Positions 9,077-19,003 of a DNA stretch of 64,000 nt are shown here, piece by piece (positions within the stretch are counted from its first letter, which is position 1; every line of letters begins with the position of its first letter). The position numbers and the translations under genes were made by a program. Source of the stretch: Lachnospiraceae bacterium (lineage in GTDB: Bacteria > Bacillota > Clostridia > Lachnospirales > Lachnospiraceae); assembly GCA_022793195.1 (NCBI GenBank), contig JAAWCJ010000006.1, forward strand, positions 62,001 through 126,000, written 5' to 3'. The notes under the pieces were generated by a model. It was given only the letters and a program-made list of their open reading frames with translations, was not told the DNA's origin and ran no database searches.

Positions 9077-10135
9077 ATGAGGGAGCTTCATGTCAAAGAA
9101 GAGGAAGCCGGACAGAGGCTGGACAAGTATCTACAGAAATATATGGCGGAGGCGCCGAAAAGCTTTTTTTACAAAATGCTCCGAAAGAAAAACATCACCT
9201 GTAATAAAAAAAAATGCGACGGGAGCGAACGGCTGAAAGAGGGAGACTGTATCCAGCTCTTTCTCTCCGATGAAACCATTGAGGGGTTCAGAAGGAAGAG
9301 TCAGGACAGGAAGTCTTTTCCTGTGACGAAACTGGACATTTTATATGAAGATTCCCAGGTGCTTCTTATTAATAAGCCGGCTGGTATGCTTGCCCAGAAG
9401 GCAGGGGAGGGGGATGTTTCCCTGGTGGAATACCTTCCGGGTTATCTCCTTGCCACAGGGGCTGTTACGGAAGAATCTCTCCGCAGTTTCCGCCCTTCTG
9501 TCTGTAACCGCCTGGACCGGAATACCAGCGGTTTAATTACCGCAGGGAAGACTCCGGCCGCCCTCAGGGAGCTGTCGTCATTGTTTAAGGATCGGACAGC
9601 CCGCAAATATTATCTGTGCCTGGTAAAAGGAAAAGTGGAAAAGGAGGGCCGCCTTTTGGGGTGGCTCTTCAAAAATGAGAAGACCAACCAGGTGATGGTC
9701 TGCCCTGCCCCCCGAAAAGGCGCTTCTGAAATTTGTACGGTCTGTACCCCGATAGCGGGAAAAGAGAATCTTACACTTCTCAAAGTAGAACTGATTACCG
9801 GAAAAAGCCACCAGATACGCGCCCACTTATCGTCCGTGGGGCATCCGGTCATTGGCGACAGAAAGTATGGGGATGAAAATCTGAACCGGCAGTACAGGGA
9901 AAAATATGGCCTTTCTTATCAGTTTCTCCATGCCTGGCAGATGGAATTTCCGAAACTGTCCGGCCCCCTTGCAGGACTTTCAGAAAAGACGGTGGAAGCG
10001 CCTCTTCCAAAACTTTTAAAAGAGATTCTGGAGGAGGAAATATTAAAAAGAAAGGACGGAAGGGGCTATGGCAACCTGGGGTTCCAGGGGTCTTCGGGGT
10101 TCAACTCTGGAGGAACTCATCAACCATACAAATGA
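9077..10135 (+). CDS. RluA-family RNA pseudouridine synthase with S4 domain
   Basis: A 352-residue enzyme with an N-terminal S4 RNA-binding domain (about residues 5-65, AGQRLDKYLQKYM) and a C-terminal catalytic domain containing CNRLDRNTSGL, whose aspartate is the family nucleophile, and the later GKSHQIRAHL block. It isomerises uridines in rRNA or tRNA; RluC/RluD-like by layout, target unknown. A second family member (RluD-like) is encoded at 49.5 kb. A strong purine run (GGAGGAGGA, 9062-9070) favours ATG 9077 over ATG 9071. The final 22 codons overlap the start of recU in another frame. Confidence 0.92.
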   Translation: MRELHVKEEEAGQRLDKYLQKYMAEAPKSFFYKMLRKKNITCNKKKCDGSERLKEGDCIQLFLSDETIEGFRRKSQDRKSFPVTKLDILYEDSQVLLINKPAGMLAQKAGEGDVSLVEYLPGYLLATGAVTEESLRSFRPSVCNRLDRNTSGLITAGKTPAALRELSSLFKDRTARKYYLCLVKGKVEKEGRLLGWLFKNEKTNQVMVCPAPRKGASEICTVCTPIAGKENLTLLKVELITGKSHQIRAHLSSVGHPVIGDRKYGDENLNRQYREKYGLSYQFLHAWQMEFPKLSGPLAGLSEKTVEAPLPKLLKEILEEEILKRKDGRGYGNLGFQGSSGFNSGGTHQPYK

Positions 10136-10604
10136 AAAATACCGGGACAGCGGGCTGGCTTTGATTCAAAAAATTCCGACGCCCATTAAACCCATCAACA
10201 TTGATAAAGAAAGTCGTCACATCACTCTGGCCTATTTTGACCAGAAAAGTACGGTAGACTATATTGGGGCAGTCCAGGGGATTCCTGTCTGCTTTGATGC
10301 AAAGGAATGTGTCTCTGCCACATTCCCCCTTCAGAACATCCATGAGCATCAGATGGATTTTATGGAAGCCTTTGAAAAACAGGGAGGCGTTTCCTTTATT
10401 ATTCTTTATTTTACAGGGTTGGACGAACTTTATTACGTGCCTTTCCGCCACCTCCTTTTTTACTGGACCCGCGGAAAAAACGGGGGAAGAAAGAGTTTTA
10501 CTTACGGGGAGTTGGACAAGGAGTTCCAGATTCCTTTGCGGCATGGGGCATATGTCCATTACCTGGAGATGTTGCAGAAGGATTTGAACCAGAGATTGGA
10601 ATAG
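10068..10604 (+). CDS. recU: RecU Holliday junction resolvase
   Basis: A 178-residue homologue of RecU, the Gram-positive resolvase that cleaves four-way junctions in recombination and chromosome segregation. Family landmarks are the start GSTLEELINHTNEKYRDSG, IQKIPTPIKP, the acidic/catalytic region STVDYIGAVQGIPVCFDAKE (D...D/EAK), FPLQNIHEHQMDFM and FYWTRGKNGGRKSF. GGAAGGGG precedes the ATG. It overlaps the RluA-family gene by 68 bases, so both proteins are written from the same DNA in two frames there. Confidence 0.92.
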   Translation: MATWGSRGLRGSTLEELINHTNEKYRDSGLALIQKIPTPIKPINIDKESRHITLAYFDQKSTVDYIGAVQGIPVCFDAKECVSATFPLQNIHEHQMDFMEAFEKQGGVSFIILYFTGLDELYYVPFRHLLFYWTRGKNGGRKSFTYGELDKEFQIPLRHGAYVHYLEMLQKDLNQRLE

Positions 10605-10622
10605 ACGGGGAGAAAAAAGAAA

Positions 10623-10651
10623 TTGACAGATAAAAGTGAATCAATTATAAT
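10623..10651 (+). promoter_or_regulatory. Sigma-A-type promoter of the his operon
   Basis: TTGACA at 10623-10628 and TATAAT at 10646-10651 are separated by 17 bases: both boxes match the vegetative consensus exactly. Transcription should start near 10658, giving a leader of about 54 bases with no T-box or obvious attenuator. Confidence 0.85.
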
Positions 10652-10711
10652 GGTTTTCGTATGATGACTAATTACCACGTTACTATATGAAAGTGCTAAG
10701 AGGATAATTCC

Positions 10712-11980
10712 ATGAAACAACTGCTTCATACCCCGGAAGGTGTCCGGGATATTTATAATTCGGAATACGCAAAAAAACTGGTGGTGGAAAGTCGCATCAG
10801 GGAGACGCTTCAGTCTTATGGCTACAGCGAACTTCAGACGCCTTCTTTTGAATTTTTTGATATTTTCAACAAAGAACGGGGAAGTGTGGCTTCCAGGGAG
10901 ATGTATAAATTTTTCGACAGAGAAGGGAATACTCTGGTGCTCCGTCCCGATATGACGCCTCCTGTGGCCAGGTGTGCGGCAAAATATTTTATGGAGGAAC
11001 CTTTTTCCATCCGCCTTTCTTATCTGGCAAATACTTTTATTAATCATTCCAGTTACCAGGGCAGATTAAAAGAGGCTACCGTACAGGGGGCGGAACTGAT
11101 GGGTGACGATTCCAGCAGTGCAGATGGGGAAATGGTTGCTCTCACGGTGGAATGTCTCCTGGCGGCAGGACTCAAAGATTTCCAGGTGGATGTGGGGCAG
11201 GTGGAATTTTTTAACGGCCTGGTGGAAGAAGCCGGGCTGGATGCAGAGACAGAAGCCCATTTGAGGGAATTAATTGAAGAAAAAAATTTTTTCGGTGTGG
11301 AAGAGCTTGTTTCAGGGCAGAACCTGGACAGGCGAATCGGAGAAATTTTTCTTAAACTGCCGGAGCTTTTTGGGTCGGTGAAACTTTTGGAGACAGCAAA
11401 AGAACTGGCGTTAAATCCCCGTATGGAGGCGGCAGTGAGGCGGCTGGAAAATCTCTGGAGGATTTTAAAGCTTTACGGTTTGTCCGATTACGTTTCCTTT
11501 GATCTTGGAATGTTGGGAAAGTTTCAGTATTATACGGGGATTATTTTCCGCGGCGTCACCTTCGGTATGGGGGAGCCTGTGGTATCGGGAGGGCGTTATG
11601 ACGGCCTCATGCGCCAGTTTGGAAAAGATGCGCCGGCCGTAGGGTTTTCCATTTCCATCGACGGCCTCATGTCTGCCCTTTCCAGACAGAAAATCCCGGT
11701 AAGGACGTCGGGAACAGACGGAATCCTTCTGTATGACAGGACAAGAGAGGAAACGGCCATCCCCCTGGCAGTCCGTTTCCGCAAGGATGGAAAAAAGCTT
11801 CAGATGATCCGAAAAAAGGAGGGGGAAACGCTGTCGGCATATAGGACTTATGCAGACAGAAACCATGTGGACACCCTTTATTATCTTTCCGGGAAACCGG
11901 ATGAGTTTTTTATCTGGGAAAAAGGTTCAAACGCAGCTGCAAAGGCAGACTTGCCGGAGCTTAAGGAGGATACGCCATGA
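10712..11980 (+). CDS. hisZ: HisZ, ATP phosphoribosyltransferase regulatory subunit
   Basis: A 422-residue class II histidyl-tRNA synthetase-like protein. The N-terminus reads [12 protein letters not shown] and motif 2 appears as [14 protein letters not shown]. HisZ partners with short HisG to form the first enzyme of histidine biosynthesis and confers histidine feedback control. The short HisG encoded immediately after confirms it is HisZ and not HisS. It is first in the operon, with GAGGAT before the ATG. Confidence 0.95.
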   Translation: MKQLLHTPEGVRDIYNSEYAKKLVVESRIRETLQSYGYSELQTPSFEFFDIFNKERGSVASREMYKFFDREGNTLVLRPDMTPPVARCAAKYFMEEPFSIRLSYLANTFINHSSYQGRLKEATVQGAELMGDDSSSADGEMVALTVECLLAAGLKDFQVDVGQVEFFNGLVEEAGLDAETEAHLRELIEEKNFFGVEELVSGQNLDRRIGEIFLKLPELFGSVKLLETAKELALNPRMEAAVRRLENLWRILKLYGLSDYVSFDLGMLGKFQYYTGIIFRGVTFGMGEPVVSGGRYDGLMRQFGKDAPAVGFSISIDGLMSALSRQKIPVRTSGTDGILLYDRTREETAIPLAVRFRKDGKKLQMIRKKEGETLSAYRTYADRNHVDTLYYLSGKPDEFFIWEKGSNAAAKADLPELKEDTP

Positions 11981-12636
11981 GATATTTGACAATAGCGCTG
12001 GCCAAAGGGCGGATGGCCAGGAAATCCATGGAGCTTTTTGAAGCCATCGGTATCCCTTGTGAGGAAATGAAAGAGGAAGGGACAAGGAAGTTAATTTTTG
12101 TCAACGAAGACCTTAAGGTTCGTTTTTTTCTGGCAAAAGCCAATGATGTGCCTACTTATGTGGAATATGGGGTGGCAGATCTGGGAATCGTGGGAAAGGA
12201 TACCCTTCTGGAAGAGGGGCGCCGCCTGTATGAAGTACTGGATCTTGGAATCGGTAAATGCCGTATGTGCGTCTGCGGCCCTAAGGAGGCGGAGGATAAA
12301 CTTTCCCATCATGAACTCATTCGGGTTGCCACGAAATATCCCGGTATCGCGAAGGATTACTTTTATAATAAGAAGCATCAGACAGTGGAAATCATTAAGT
12401 TGAATGGTTCCATTGAGTTGGCTCCCATTGTGGGGCTTTCAGAAGTGATTGTGGATATTGTGGAGACAGGCTCCACCCTTCGGGAAAATGGGTTGGAGGT
12501 ATTGGAAGAAATTGTGCCTCTTTCCGCCAGGATGGTGGTGAACCAGGTCAGCATGAAAATAGAACATGAGCGCATTAGCAAAATAATCAGCAGCATGCGG
12601 TCATTGCTTACAGGGAACGGAGGAAAAACCATATGA
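11977..12636 (+). CDS. hisG: HisG, ATP phosphoribosyltransferase catalytic subunit (short form)
   Basis: A 219-residue short-form HisG, which lacks the C-terminal regulatory domain and needs HisZ. It starts [18 protein letters not shown] and contains [14 protein letters not shown] and the phosphoribosyl-binding [16 protein letters not shown]. It joins ATP and PRPP in the committed step of histidine synthesis. Its ATG overlaps the hisZ stop by four bases. Confidence 0.96.
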   Translation: MRYLTIALAKGRMARKSMELFEAIGIPCEEMKEEGTRKLIFVNEDLKVRFFLAKANDVPTYVEYGVADLGIVGKDTLLEEGRRLYEVLDLGIGKCRMCVCGPKEAEDKLSHHELIRVATKYPGIAKDYFYNKKHQTVEIIKLNGSIELAPIVGLSEVIVDIVETGSTLRENGLEVLEEIVPLSARMVVNQVSMKIEHERISKIISSMRSLLTGNGGKTI

Positions 12637-13922
12637 ACATCATAAAGCTGGAAGAAGAATCGAAACGGAACCTTCTGGAGCTTTTGCTGAAACGGAGCCC
12701 TTCCCAGTACGGGACTTACACGGATACGGTAAATGAGATTGTGGAAAACGTCAGGAAAAACGGAGACGCAGCGTTATTTGCCTATACAGAGAGATTTGAC
12801 GGCTGTATCGTAGCGAAAGAAAATGTACTGGTGACAGAGGAAGAGATTGACGCAGCTTATGGGCAGGTGGATGAAGAGCTTTTAGGCGTAATCCGAAAAG
12901 CCCTTGTGAATATCCGGGCTTTTCATGAAAAGCAGCGCCGTTACAGTTGGTTTGATTCCTCTGAAGAGGGGATTTTGCTGGGCCAGAAGTTTACCCCTTT
13001 AAGTAAAGTGGGTGTTTACGTACCTGGTAGCAAAGCAGTATATCCATCGTCAGTACTTATGAATATTGTACCGGCCAAAGTGGCCGGAGTGAGGGAGATC
13101 GTCATGACAACTCCGCCGGACAGGGACGGGAAATTGAATCCGGCAGTGCTGGTGGCGGCAAAAGAAGCGGGGGTGGATCGGATTTATAAGGCCGGTGGAG
13201 CCCAGGCCATTGCATCCCTTGCTTTTGGGACAGAATCCATTCCAAAAGTGGATAAGATCGTCGGCCCCGGAAATATTTTTGTGGCCCTTGCAAAAAAGGC
13301 AGTGTTTGGTTTTGTAAGTATTGATTCCATTGCAGGCCCCAGTGAAATCCTGGTTTTGGCAGATGAGACAGCAAATCCCCGCTATGTGGCGGCGGATTTG
13401 CTTTCCCAGGCGGAGCATGATGAGATGGCTTCCGCAATTTTGGTGACAACCTCCGAATCCCTGGCCCGCAAAGTCAACCAGGAAATCGACGGGTTTTTAC
13501 AGCAGCTTCCCCGCCGTGAGATCATCGAAAAGTCTTTGGATAGTTATGGGTATATCCTTTTAGCCGACAATCTGGAAGAAGCCATTTCGGCGGCAAACGA
13601 TATTGCCTCAGAACACTTGGAGATTATGACAAAAGATGCCTTTACTGTTATGACAAAAATTCGGAATGCGGGGGCTATTTTTATAGGGGAACACAGCTGC
13701 GAGCCTTTGGGGGATTACTTTGCAGGGCCGAACCATGTGCTTCCCACCAACGGGACAGCGAAGTTTTTCTCCCCCCTTGGCGTGGATGATTTTGTAAAGA
13801 AATCCAGTATTATTTCCTATTCCAGGGAAGCACTGGAGCCAATCCATGAAGACATTATACGTTTTGCGGCCCAGGAAGGGTTGACTGCCCATGGAAATGC
13901 TGTCAAAGTAAGATTCGAGTAA
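12633..13922 (+). CDS. hisD: HisD, histidinol dehydrogenase
   Basis: A 429-residue enzyme for the last two steps of histidine synthesis, oxidising histidinol to histidine with NAD and zinc. Family motifs include [46 protein letters not shown], and [15 protein letters not shown] carrying the metal-binding Gln/His. Near the end the catalytic SEHLEIM and GPNHVLPT stretches are intact. The start overlaps the hisG stop (ATGA). Confidence 0.97.
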   Translation: MNIIKLEEESKRNLLELLLKRSPSQYGTYTDTVNEIVENVRKNGDAALFAYTERFDGCIVAKENVLVTEEEIDAAYGQVDEELLGVIRKALVNIRAFHEKQRRYSWFDSSEEGILLGQKFTPLSKVGVYVPGSKAVYPSSVLMNIVPAKVAGVREIVMTTPPDRDGKLNPAVLVAAKEAGVDRIYKAGGAQAIASLAFGTESIPKVDKIVGPGNIFVALAKKAVFGFVSIDSIAGPSEILVLADETANPRYVAADLLSQAEHDEMASAILVTTSESLARKVNQEIDGFLQQLPRREIIEKSLDSYGYILLADNLEEAISAANDIASEHLEIMTKDAFTVMTKIRNAGAIFIGEHSCEPLGDYFAGPNHVLPTNGTAKFFSPLGVDDFVKKSSIISYSREALEPIHEDIIRFAAQEGLTAHGNAVKVRFE

Positions 13923-13952
13923 ATGAAAATTAAGTTCAAACAGGAGGCTTTC

Positions 13953-14540
13953 ATGGAACGGACTGCGAAAATTGAGCGGAAAACAAAAGAAACGTCAATT
14001 CAGATGACTTTGAATCTGGACGGGACAGGAAAAAGCAGGGTCGATACGGGAATCGGGTTCCTGGATCATATGCTGACACTTTTTGCGAAGCATGGGTTTT
14101 TTGATCTGGAAGTGACAGTAAAAGGTGATTTGGAGGTGGACACCCATCATTCCATTGAAGATACGGGAATTGTACTGGGACAGGCGATTCTTGGGGCAGT
14201 GGGAGATAAAAAGGGAATCCGTCGTTATGGTTCCTGTATGCTGCCCATGGATGAAGTGTTGATGGTCTGCGCCCTGGATCTTTCGGGACGTCCCTACTTT
14301 GTTTACGACGCGGAGCTTAAAGCAGAACGGGTGGGTGCCCTGGAGACAGAAATGATACGGGAGTTTTTTTACGCTGTTTCCTATTCGGCGGCCATGAACC
14401 TCCATATAAAAGAAATTCACGGCGAAAACACCCATCACATTATCGAAGCTATGTTTAAAGCCTTTGGCAGGGCACTTGATATGGCAACAATGACTGACGG
14501 AAGAATCGATGGAATCCTTTCCACAAAGGGCTCTTTATAA
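13953..14540 (+). CDS. hisB: HisB, imidazoleglycerol-phosphate dehydratase
   Basis: A 195-residue monofunctional dehydratase without a fused phosphatase domain. It has the metal-binding histidine motifs [30 protein letters not shown] and [21 protein letters not shown] at 13942-13947 is five bases before the chosen ATG; an upstream in-frame ATG at 13923 would add ten residues that do not belong to the family. It is fourth in the operon. Confidence 0.96.
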   Translation: MERTAKIERKTKETSIQMTLNLDGTGKSRVDTGIGFLDHMLTLFAKHGFFDLEVTVKGDLEVDTHHSIEDTGIVLGQAILGAVGDKKGIRRYGSCMLPMDEVLMVCALDLSGRPYFVYDAELKAERVGALETEMIREFFYAVSYSAAMNLHIKEIHGENTHHIIEAMFKAFGRALDMATMTDGRIDGILSTKGSL

Positions 14541-14563
14541 AAACAGGTTGCGAGGATATAGAG

Positions 14564-15793
14564 ATGACAGAGACAAAAAAATTGGGGGCCTGGCTGCCTC
14601 TTCTTAAAACAGCCGGAGAGCAGGGAATACTGTTTGATAATGGCGGTGCAGATTTTTTGATGGCGGAAGACTTGTCCACAAACGACAGGGAGCATGAAGA
14701 GAGCATCGGTTTATTAAAACAGATCATCCGCGGTTCGGATGCGCCATTTATGGCCGGGGGACAGGTAAAACGGGTGGAGGATGTAAAAAAATATTTGTAT
14801 GCCGGAGCAAAAATCGTATACCTGAAGGCTTCCCAGCCGGAAAATATTGACCTGTTAAAGGAAGTTTCCGACCGGTTTGGAAAAGAAAAGATCGCGGTCT
14901 GGCTGGATACATCGGAAAGCCTCAGCCATATGGAAGAATACGATTTACTGGGAGCGGGAAGTTTTCTTGTTTCTGCAAAGGACTTCCGGGGACAGAATTC
15001 TTCGTATCCTGTTTATCTGCTTACGGAAGAAAAAACCGAAAAAGAGCTGGCGGCCCTGTTGGCCGCTGCCCACGTGGTGGGGGTAATTCTTACCAAAGAC
15101 GCAGGGAAATCTTCTTTTATGGAGCTTAAGACAGTCCTGAAGGAAGAAGGCCTGCCGATGGATATTTTGAACTCTTCCGTTTCCTGGAAAGAATTAAAAC
15201 TTGGCCCGGATGGCCTGGTTCCGGTGATCGTCCAGGACTACCGGACAAATGAAGTATTGATGATGGCTTACATGGATGAACCGGCTTTTAACGAAACACT
15301 ACGAACCGGAAAGATGTGCTATTACAGCAGGAGCAGAAAAAGCCGGTGGCTGAAGGGAGAGACCTCCGGCCATTTCCAGTATGTGAAATCCCTGCATTTG
15401 GACTGCGACAACGATACAATCCTGGCAAAGGTTTTCCAGGTGGGCGCCGCCTGCCATACCGGATCCCGTTCCTGTTTTTTCCAGACACTGGTAAAAAAGG
15501 AATATGACGAAACAAATCCTCTCATGGTTTTTGAAAAAGTCTATGGCATTATCAAAGACAGGAAACTTCATCCTAAAGAAGGTTCTTATACAAATTATCT
15601 GTTTGACAAAGGCATTGACAAGATTCTGAAAAAGGTGGGGGAAGAGGCCACTGAAATCATCATTGCGGCGAAAAATCCCGATCCGGAAGAAATCATCTAT
15701 GAGCTTTCTGATTTCCTGTATCATGCCATGGTGCTGATGGCAGAAAAAGGCGTTACCTGGGAAGATATCACAAAGGAACTGGCAAACCGCTAA
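14564..15793 (+). CDS. hisIE: HisIE, phosphoribosyl-AMP cyclohydrolase / phosphoribosyl-ATP diphosphatase with HisA/HisF-like N-terminal domain
   Basis: A 409-residue three-part protein. Residues 1 to about 205 look like a HisA/HisF-type barrel ([20 protein letters not shown] and [11 protein letters not shown] correspond to the phosphate-binding strand region) but are shortened and lack the usual N-terminal strand. About 210-310 is HisI, with DCDNDTIL and cysteines in [12 protein letters not shown] for metal binding. About 315-409 is HisE, with [14 protein letters not shown]. HisIE performs the second and third steps of the pathway. The barrel-like part is probably non-catalytic, perhaps structural; that is inference. 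Common HisIE proteins are only about 200-240 residues. Confidence 0.92.
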   Translation: MTETKKLGAWLPLLKTAGEQGILFDNGGADFLMAEDLSTNDREHEESIGLLKQIIRGSDAPFMAGGQVKRVEDVKKYLYAGAKIVYLKASQPENIDLLKEVSDRFGKEKIAVWLDTSESLSHMEEYDLLGAGSFLVSAKDFRGQNSSYPVYLLTEEKTEKELAALLAAAHVVGVILTKDAGKSSFMELKTVLKEEGLPMDILNSSVSWKELKLGPDGLVPVIVQDYRTNEVLMMAYMDEPAFNETLRTGKMCYYSRSRKSRWLKGETSGHFQYVKSLHLDCDNDTILAKVFQVGAACHTGSRSCFFQTLVKKEYDETNPLMVFEKVYGIIKDRKLHPKEGSYTNYLFDKGIDKILKKVGEEATEIIIAAKNPDPEEIIYELSDFLYHAMVLMAEKGVTWEDITKELANR

Positions 15794-15876
15794 AAAACTA
15801 TGACGGCAAAAGGCTTGAATGTCTCCCCGAAATGAAGTAAAATAAAACCATATGATAAATAAAGGGGGAGTGACTT

Positions 15877-16302
15877 ATGGCATGGCAGGAGAAATGCTTA
15901 AGTGCGCTTACGGATGCAAAATTGTTTTTATCCACGGCTCATATGGAACGGTTTAAGGAAACATGGAAGGTATTGAAAAAACAGCCTTTTTGTACAAAGG
16001 GACTTTGCAAATGCCTGTTTCTTGCGGCATGGGATCAGGAGCACTACCAGTTTTTAAAGGATACGGTGGAAGAGATGATTTCCAGAAAAGACACCGATAC
16101 ATCCTATATGCTGGAAAAAGGGCGCATTGTCCTTGGAAATGTAGCTTTAAGTGAAAGGGAGCTGTTTAAACTTTCCATTGAATTTCTGGAGAAAGAGGGG
16201 CAGACACCGGACGAAAGGCTTTTAATCCGGCTTTCCCACCACTGGGTTCCCATCACTGACAATACGCTGGAGATGGGAAGGCTTTTAGATTCCCTGGAAT
16301 AA
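15877..16302 (+). CDS. Hypothetical protein
   Basis: A 141-residue soluble, mostly helical protein that I do not recognise. It has no signal peptide or membrane helix and no conserved catalytic motif that I can see; several cysteines cluster at residues 38-46 (CTKGLCKC). GGGGGAG precedes the ATG. It stands alone: about 80 bases separate it from hisIE, and a clear terminator follows. Confidence 0.7.
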   Translation: MAWQEKCLSALTDAKLFLSTAHMERFKETWKVLKKQPFCTKGLCKCLFLAAWDQEHYQFLKDTVEEMISRKDTDTSYMLEKGRIVLGNVALSERELFKLSIEFLEKEGQTPDERLLIRLSHHWVPITDNTLEMGRLLDSLE

Positions 16303-16325
16303 GCGGCAGTACATAGAATTATCTG

Positions 16326-16353
16326 AGAATCCTGCATTGCGGGATTCTTTTTC
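16326..16353 (+). terminator. Rho-independent terminator
   Basis: The stem AGAATCCTGC/GCGGGATTCT has a three-base loop and one mismatch-wobble, followed by a TTTTTC tract. It ends the transcript of the preceding small gene and separates it from the two-component/ABC operon. Confidence 0.85.
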
Positions 16354-16399
16354 TGTACAGGATTCCGTGTGGGGTGTTGCGGGTGGAAAGGACTGTAAA

Positions 16400-17116
16400 A
16401 TGAAGAAAAACGCTAAATTATTGCTAGTTGAGGATGATATGGAAATCTGCCGTATGCTGGGCAGTTTCCTGGAAACGGAAGATTATGAAGTAGTTTGTGC
16501 CGCCGACGGGGAAGAAGCCTTAAGGAAGTTTGAAAAAGGAATTTACAGTCTGGTACTTTTAGACCTCAGACTTCCAAAGCGAAGCGGCCTGGAGGTGCTG
16601 CGGATGATCCGAAAAACCAGCACTGTCCCTGTTTTGATTCTTTCTGCAAAAGATACGGATTCAGATAAGACACTGGGGCTTTCCCTGGGGGCTGATGATT
16701 ATGTGACAAAGCCCTTTTCCGTGACAGAAGTACTGGCACGGATTAAGGCCAATATCAGGAGGAATACGGAATATGCAAATTTTGCCGCTTCGGAGGGGAA
16801 TAAGTCGGAAGAGGTCCTTACATGGGGAAACCTGACTTTAGATCAGAAGACGTATTCTGTAAAAAAATCCGGGGAAACCGTGAACCTGACGGCAAGGGAA
16901 TTTGAAATCCTCCGGTTATTTTTAAAGAATCCAAAGAAGGTATATACGAAAGCACAGATTTATACAAAAATCTGGCAGGAAGATTTTCTGGCCGATGAAA
17001 ATGCCGTCCATGTCCATATCAGCAGGTTAAGGAATAAAATCGAGGAGGAGCCCAGAAATCCACGGTGTATTGTTACAGTATGGGGAATCGGCTACCGACT
17101 GGGAGAAGAATTATGA
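16400..17116 (+). CDS. OmpR/PhoB-family response regulator
   Basis: A 238-residue regulator. The receiver domain has the acidic pair in LLLVEDDMEIC, phospho-acceptor aspartate in LVLLDLRLPKRSG, and lysine in VTKPFSVTEVLARI. The C-terminal winged helix has ARE/VNLTAREFEILRLFLKNP and the recognition segment in ENAVHVHISRLRNKIEE. It is followed, with a four-base overlap, by a histidine kinase and then an ABC transporter, so it most likely controls that transporter. The start at 16400 has AAAGGA upstream. Confidence 0.94.
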   Translation: MKKNAKLLLVEDDMEICRMLGSFLETEDYEVVCAADGEEALRKFEKGIYSLVLLDLRLPKRSGLEVLRMIRKTSTVPVLILSAKDTDSDKTLGLSLGADDYVTKPFSVTEVLARIKANIRRNTEYANFAASEGNKSEEVLTWGNLTLDQKTYSVKKSGETVNLTAREFEILRLFLKNPKKVYTKAQIYTKIWQEDFLADENAVHVHISRLRNKIEEEPRNPRCIVTVWGIGYRLGEEL

Positions 17117-18021
17117 AACGGGCGAAGGAGACGGCAGAGATAGGCTGTGAACTGAAACGGATTCTTGATGAAAACAGTACGGAAAAGCTGATGATTTTTA
17201 CGGAACGGAGCGAAACAAAAGAACTTTGCGCCCAGATCAATCGGCTTTTGGAGGACAGGCAGCAGCTTAAAGCAGAATTTAAACAAAGGGAACTGTCCAT
17301 AGCCCAGATGATCTCCAATATTTCCCATGATATCCGGACTCCCATGACAGTGATTTTAGGCTATCTGGAAATGCTGCAACTACAAAAAGACAAACGGCAA
17401 GGGCCAGATGAAGTGTCGACGGAAAATGTCTGGGATATGATTGGTAATGTGGAGAAAAAGGCAGTTCAAGTCATGGAACTGATGGAACAGTTTTTCACTT
17501 TATCGAGACTTGAGGCAGGGGAAGAACAACTTACGTTCCATCAGCTGGATTTGGGGGAGGCCTGTAGAGAGTGTGTACTGGATTTTTATGAAATCCTGAC
17601 AGAGCGGCAGTTTCAGGTGGAGATTTCCATTCCCGAAGAAAAACTAATGATTTCGGGGAATGACGCAGCCCTTCGGCGGATCTTGTTTAATCTTTTATCC
17701 AACGTACTACGCTATGGCAAAGATGGGAAATACCTGGGCTTTTTTGTGAAAAAAGAACAGGAATTTATCTATGTACAAGTAAAGGACAAGGGAAAAGGCA
17801 TTGAACCAAAATTCCTTCCCCATATATTTGACCGCCTTTATATGGCCGAAGCGGCCGATGACCAAAAGACATATGGAAATGGGCTGGGACTTTCCATTGC
17901 AAAAAGGCTGGCAAAGCATATGGAAGGAGAACTTTCTGTTTCCAGCAGTCCCTATGTGGAAACATGTTTTATCTTGAAATTCCCCGTGGCTTCAGAAACA
18001 ATATCTGACAGAAATTCGTAA
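17113..18021 (+). CDS. Histidine kinase without membrane segments
   Basis: A 302-residue kinase. The N-terminal 70 residues are charged and helical (coiled-coil-like), then the H-box ISNISHDIRTPMTVILGYLEML, N-box LLFNLLSNVLRYGKDG (read as RILFNLLSNVLRYG), G1 DKGKGIEP, F-box IFDRLY and G2 GNGLGLSIAKRL. No hydrophobic helix is present, so the protein should be cytoplasmic or peripheral. Related kinases beside bacitracin/lantibiotic-type exporters usually have two N-terminal helices. The ATG overlaps the regulator stop. Probably senses the exporter state or an internal signal (inference). Confidence 0.92.
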   Translation: MKRAKETAEIGCELKRILDENSTEKLMIFTERSETKELCAQINRLLEDRQQLKAEFKQRELSIAQMISNISHDIRTPMTVILGYLEMLQLQKDKRQGPDEVSTENVWDMIGNVEKKAVQVMELMEQFFTLSRLEAGEEQLTFHQLDLGEACRECVLDFYEILTERQFQVEISIPEEKLMISGNDAALRRILFNLLSNVLRYGKDGKYLGFFVKKEQEFIYVQVKDKGKGIEPKFLPHIFDRLYMAEAADDQKTYGNGLGLSIAKRLAKHMEGELSVSSSPYVETCFILKFPVASETISDRNS

Positions 18022-18085
18022 GAACTTTTGCAGGCTTTTGAAAGTTTTGTCTGTTAAAATAGGTTTTGAAAAGGAGGAAATGATC

Positions 18086-19003
18086 ATGGCGTATCTTTTG
18101 GAAACCTGCAGCCTTGGAAAAGATATTGGAAAACAGAAAATTATAGAAGATGTGTCGCTCCATGTGAAGAAGGGGGAAATTTACGGCTTTCTCGGACCAA
18201 ATGGGGCAGGGAAAACGACAATACTGAAACTGGTGACAGGGCTTTGGAAGCCCACAAAAGGAGAAATTTTTCTTTTTGGGAAACAAATGAAAAATGATTT
18301 TGGCCATGGTTTAAAACGCATGGGAATCGTCCTGGAGTATCCTGCGTTTTATCAATTTTTGAGCGGGCGGGAGAATCTGGAACTTCACCGGGAATATATG
18401 GGGTATTACCGCCATGGAAGCGTGGAGGAAGCCTTGAAACTGGTTTGCCTGGAAGAGATGGCAGACCGTCCGGTGAAAGACTATTCCCTGGGAATGAAAG
18501 AGCGGTTAGGAATCGCCAGGGCAGTGCTTTGTAAACCGGAATTCCTGATTTTGGATGAACCTCTCAATGGCCTTGACCCATCCGGAATCCATCAGATCCG
18601 GGAACTTATAAGGCGGCTTTGCCAGGAATATGGAACTACGGTTCTCATGTCCAGCCATATTTTGTCGGAAGTGGAAACCACTGCGGATACGGTGGGAATT
18701 CTCTGTAAAGGGAAACTGAAAGAGGAGGTTTCCATGAAAGAACTCTCCGAAAAAAGCGCTTCCTTCATAGAAGTTTTAGCAACAGACAGAAAGAGAGCGG
18801 CTTTTGTGCTGGAGGAGAAGTTGAATATCCGAAAGTTCCGTATTATGGAAGACGGCCATATCCGCGTGTATGACCAGGGGATTCATGTGGAAAGAATGGT
18901 AAAGCATCTGGCCGCCGAAGAAGTCGGGGTTTTATCCATAGGAAGAAAAACGGAGACACTGGAAGAATATTTTATGCAGCTTGTGGGGGAGGACTTGCAA
19001 TGA
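18086..19003 (+). CDS. BcrA-type ABC transporter ATP-binding protein
   Basis: A 305-residue ATPase with Walker A GPNGAGKTT, signature SLGMKERLGIA, Walker B FLILDEPLNGLDPSG, and switch histidine in MSSHILSEVE. A C-terminal extension of about 80 residues, as in BcrA/lantibiotic-immunity ATPases, follows. It should power the small permease encoded next. GGAGG at 18073-18077 is eight bases from ATG 18086. Gene order regulator-kinase-ATPase-permease is typical of peptide-antibiotic defence modules, though the substrate cannot be known here. Confidence 0.93.
   Translation: MAYLLETCSLGKDIGKQKIIEDVSLHVKKGEIYGFLGPNGAGKTTILKLVTGLWKPTKGEIFLFGKQMKNDFGHGLKRMGIVLEYPAFYQFLSGRENLELHREYMGYYRHGSVEEALKLVCLEEMADRPVKDYSLGMKERLGIARAVLCKPEFLILDEPLNGLDPSGIHQIRELIRRLCQEYGTTVLMSSHILSEVETTADTVGILCKGKLKEEVSMKELSEKSASFIEVLATDRKRAAFVLEEKLNIRKFRIMEDGHIRVYDQGIHVERMVKHLAAEEVGVLSIGRKTETLEEYFMQLVGEDLQ

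Noticed and set aside
10605-10711. T-box or attenuator in front of the his operon
   Set aside because: The leader is only about 54 bases, with no T-box core and no terminator/antiterminator pair.
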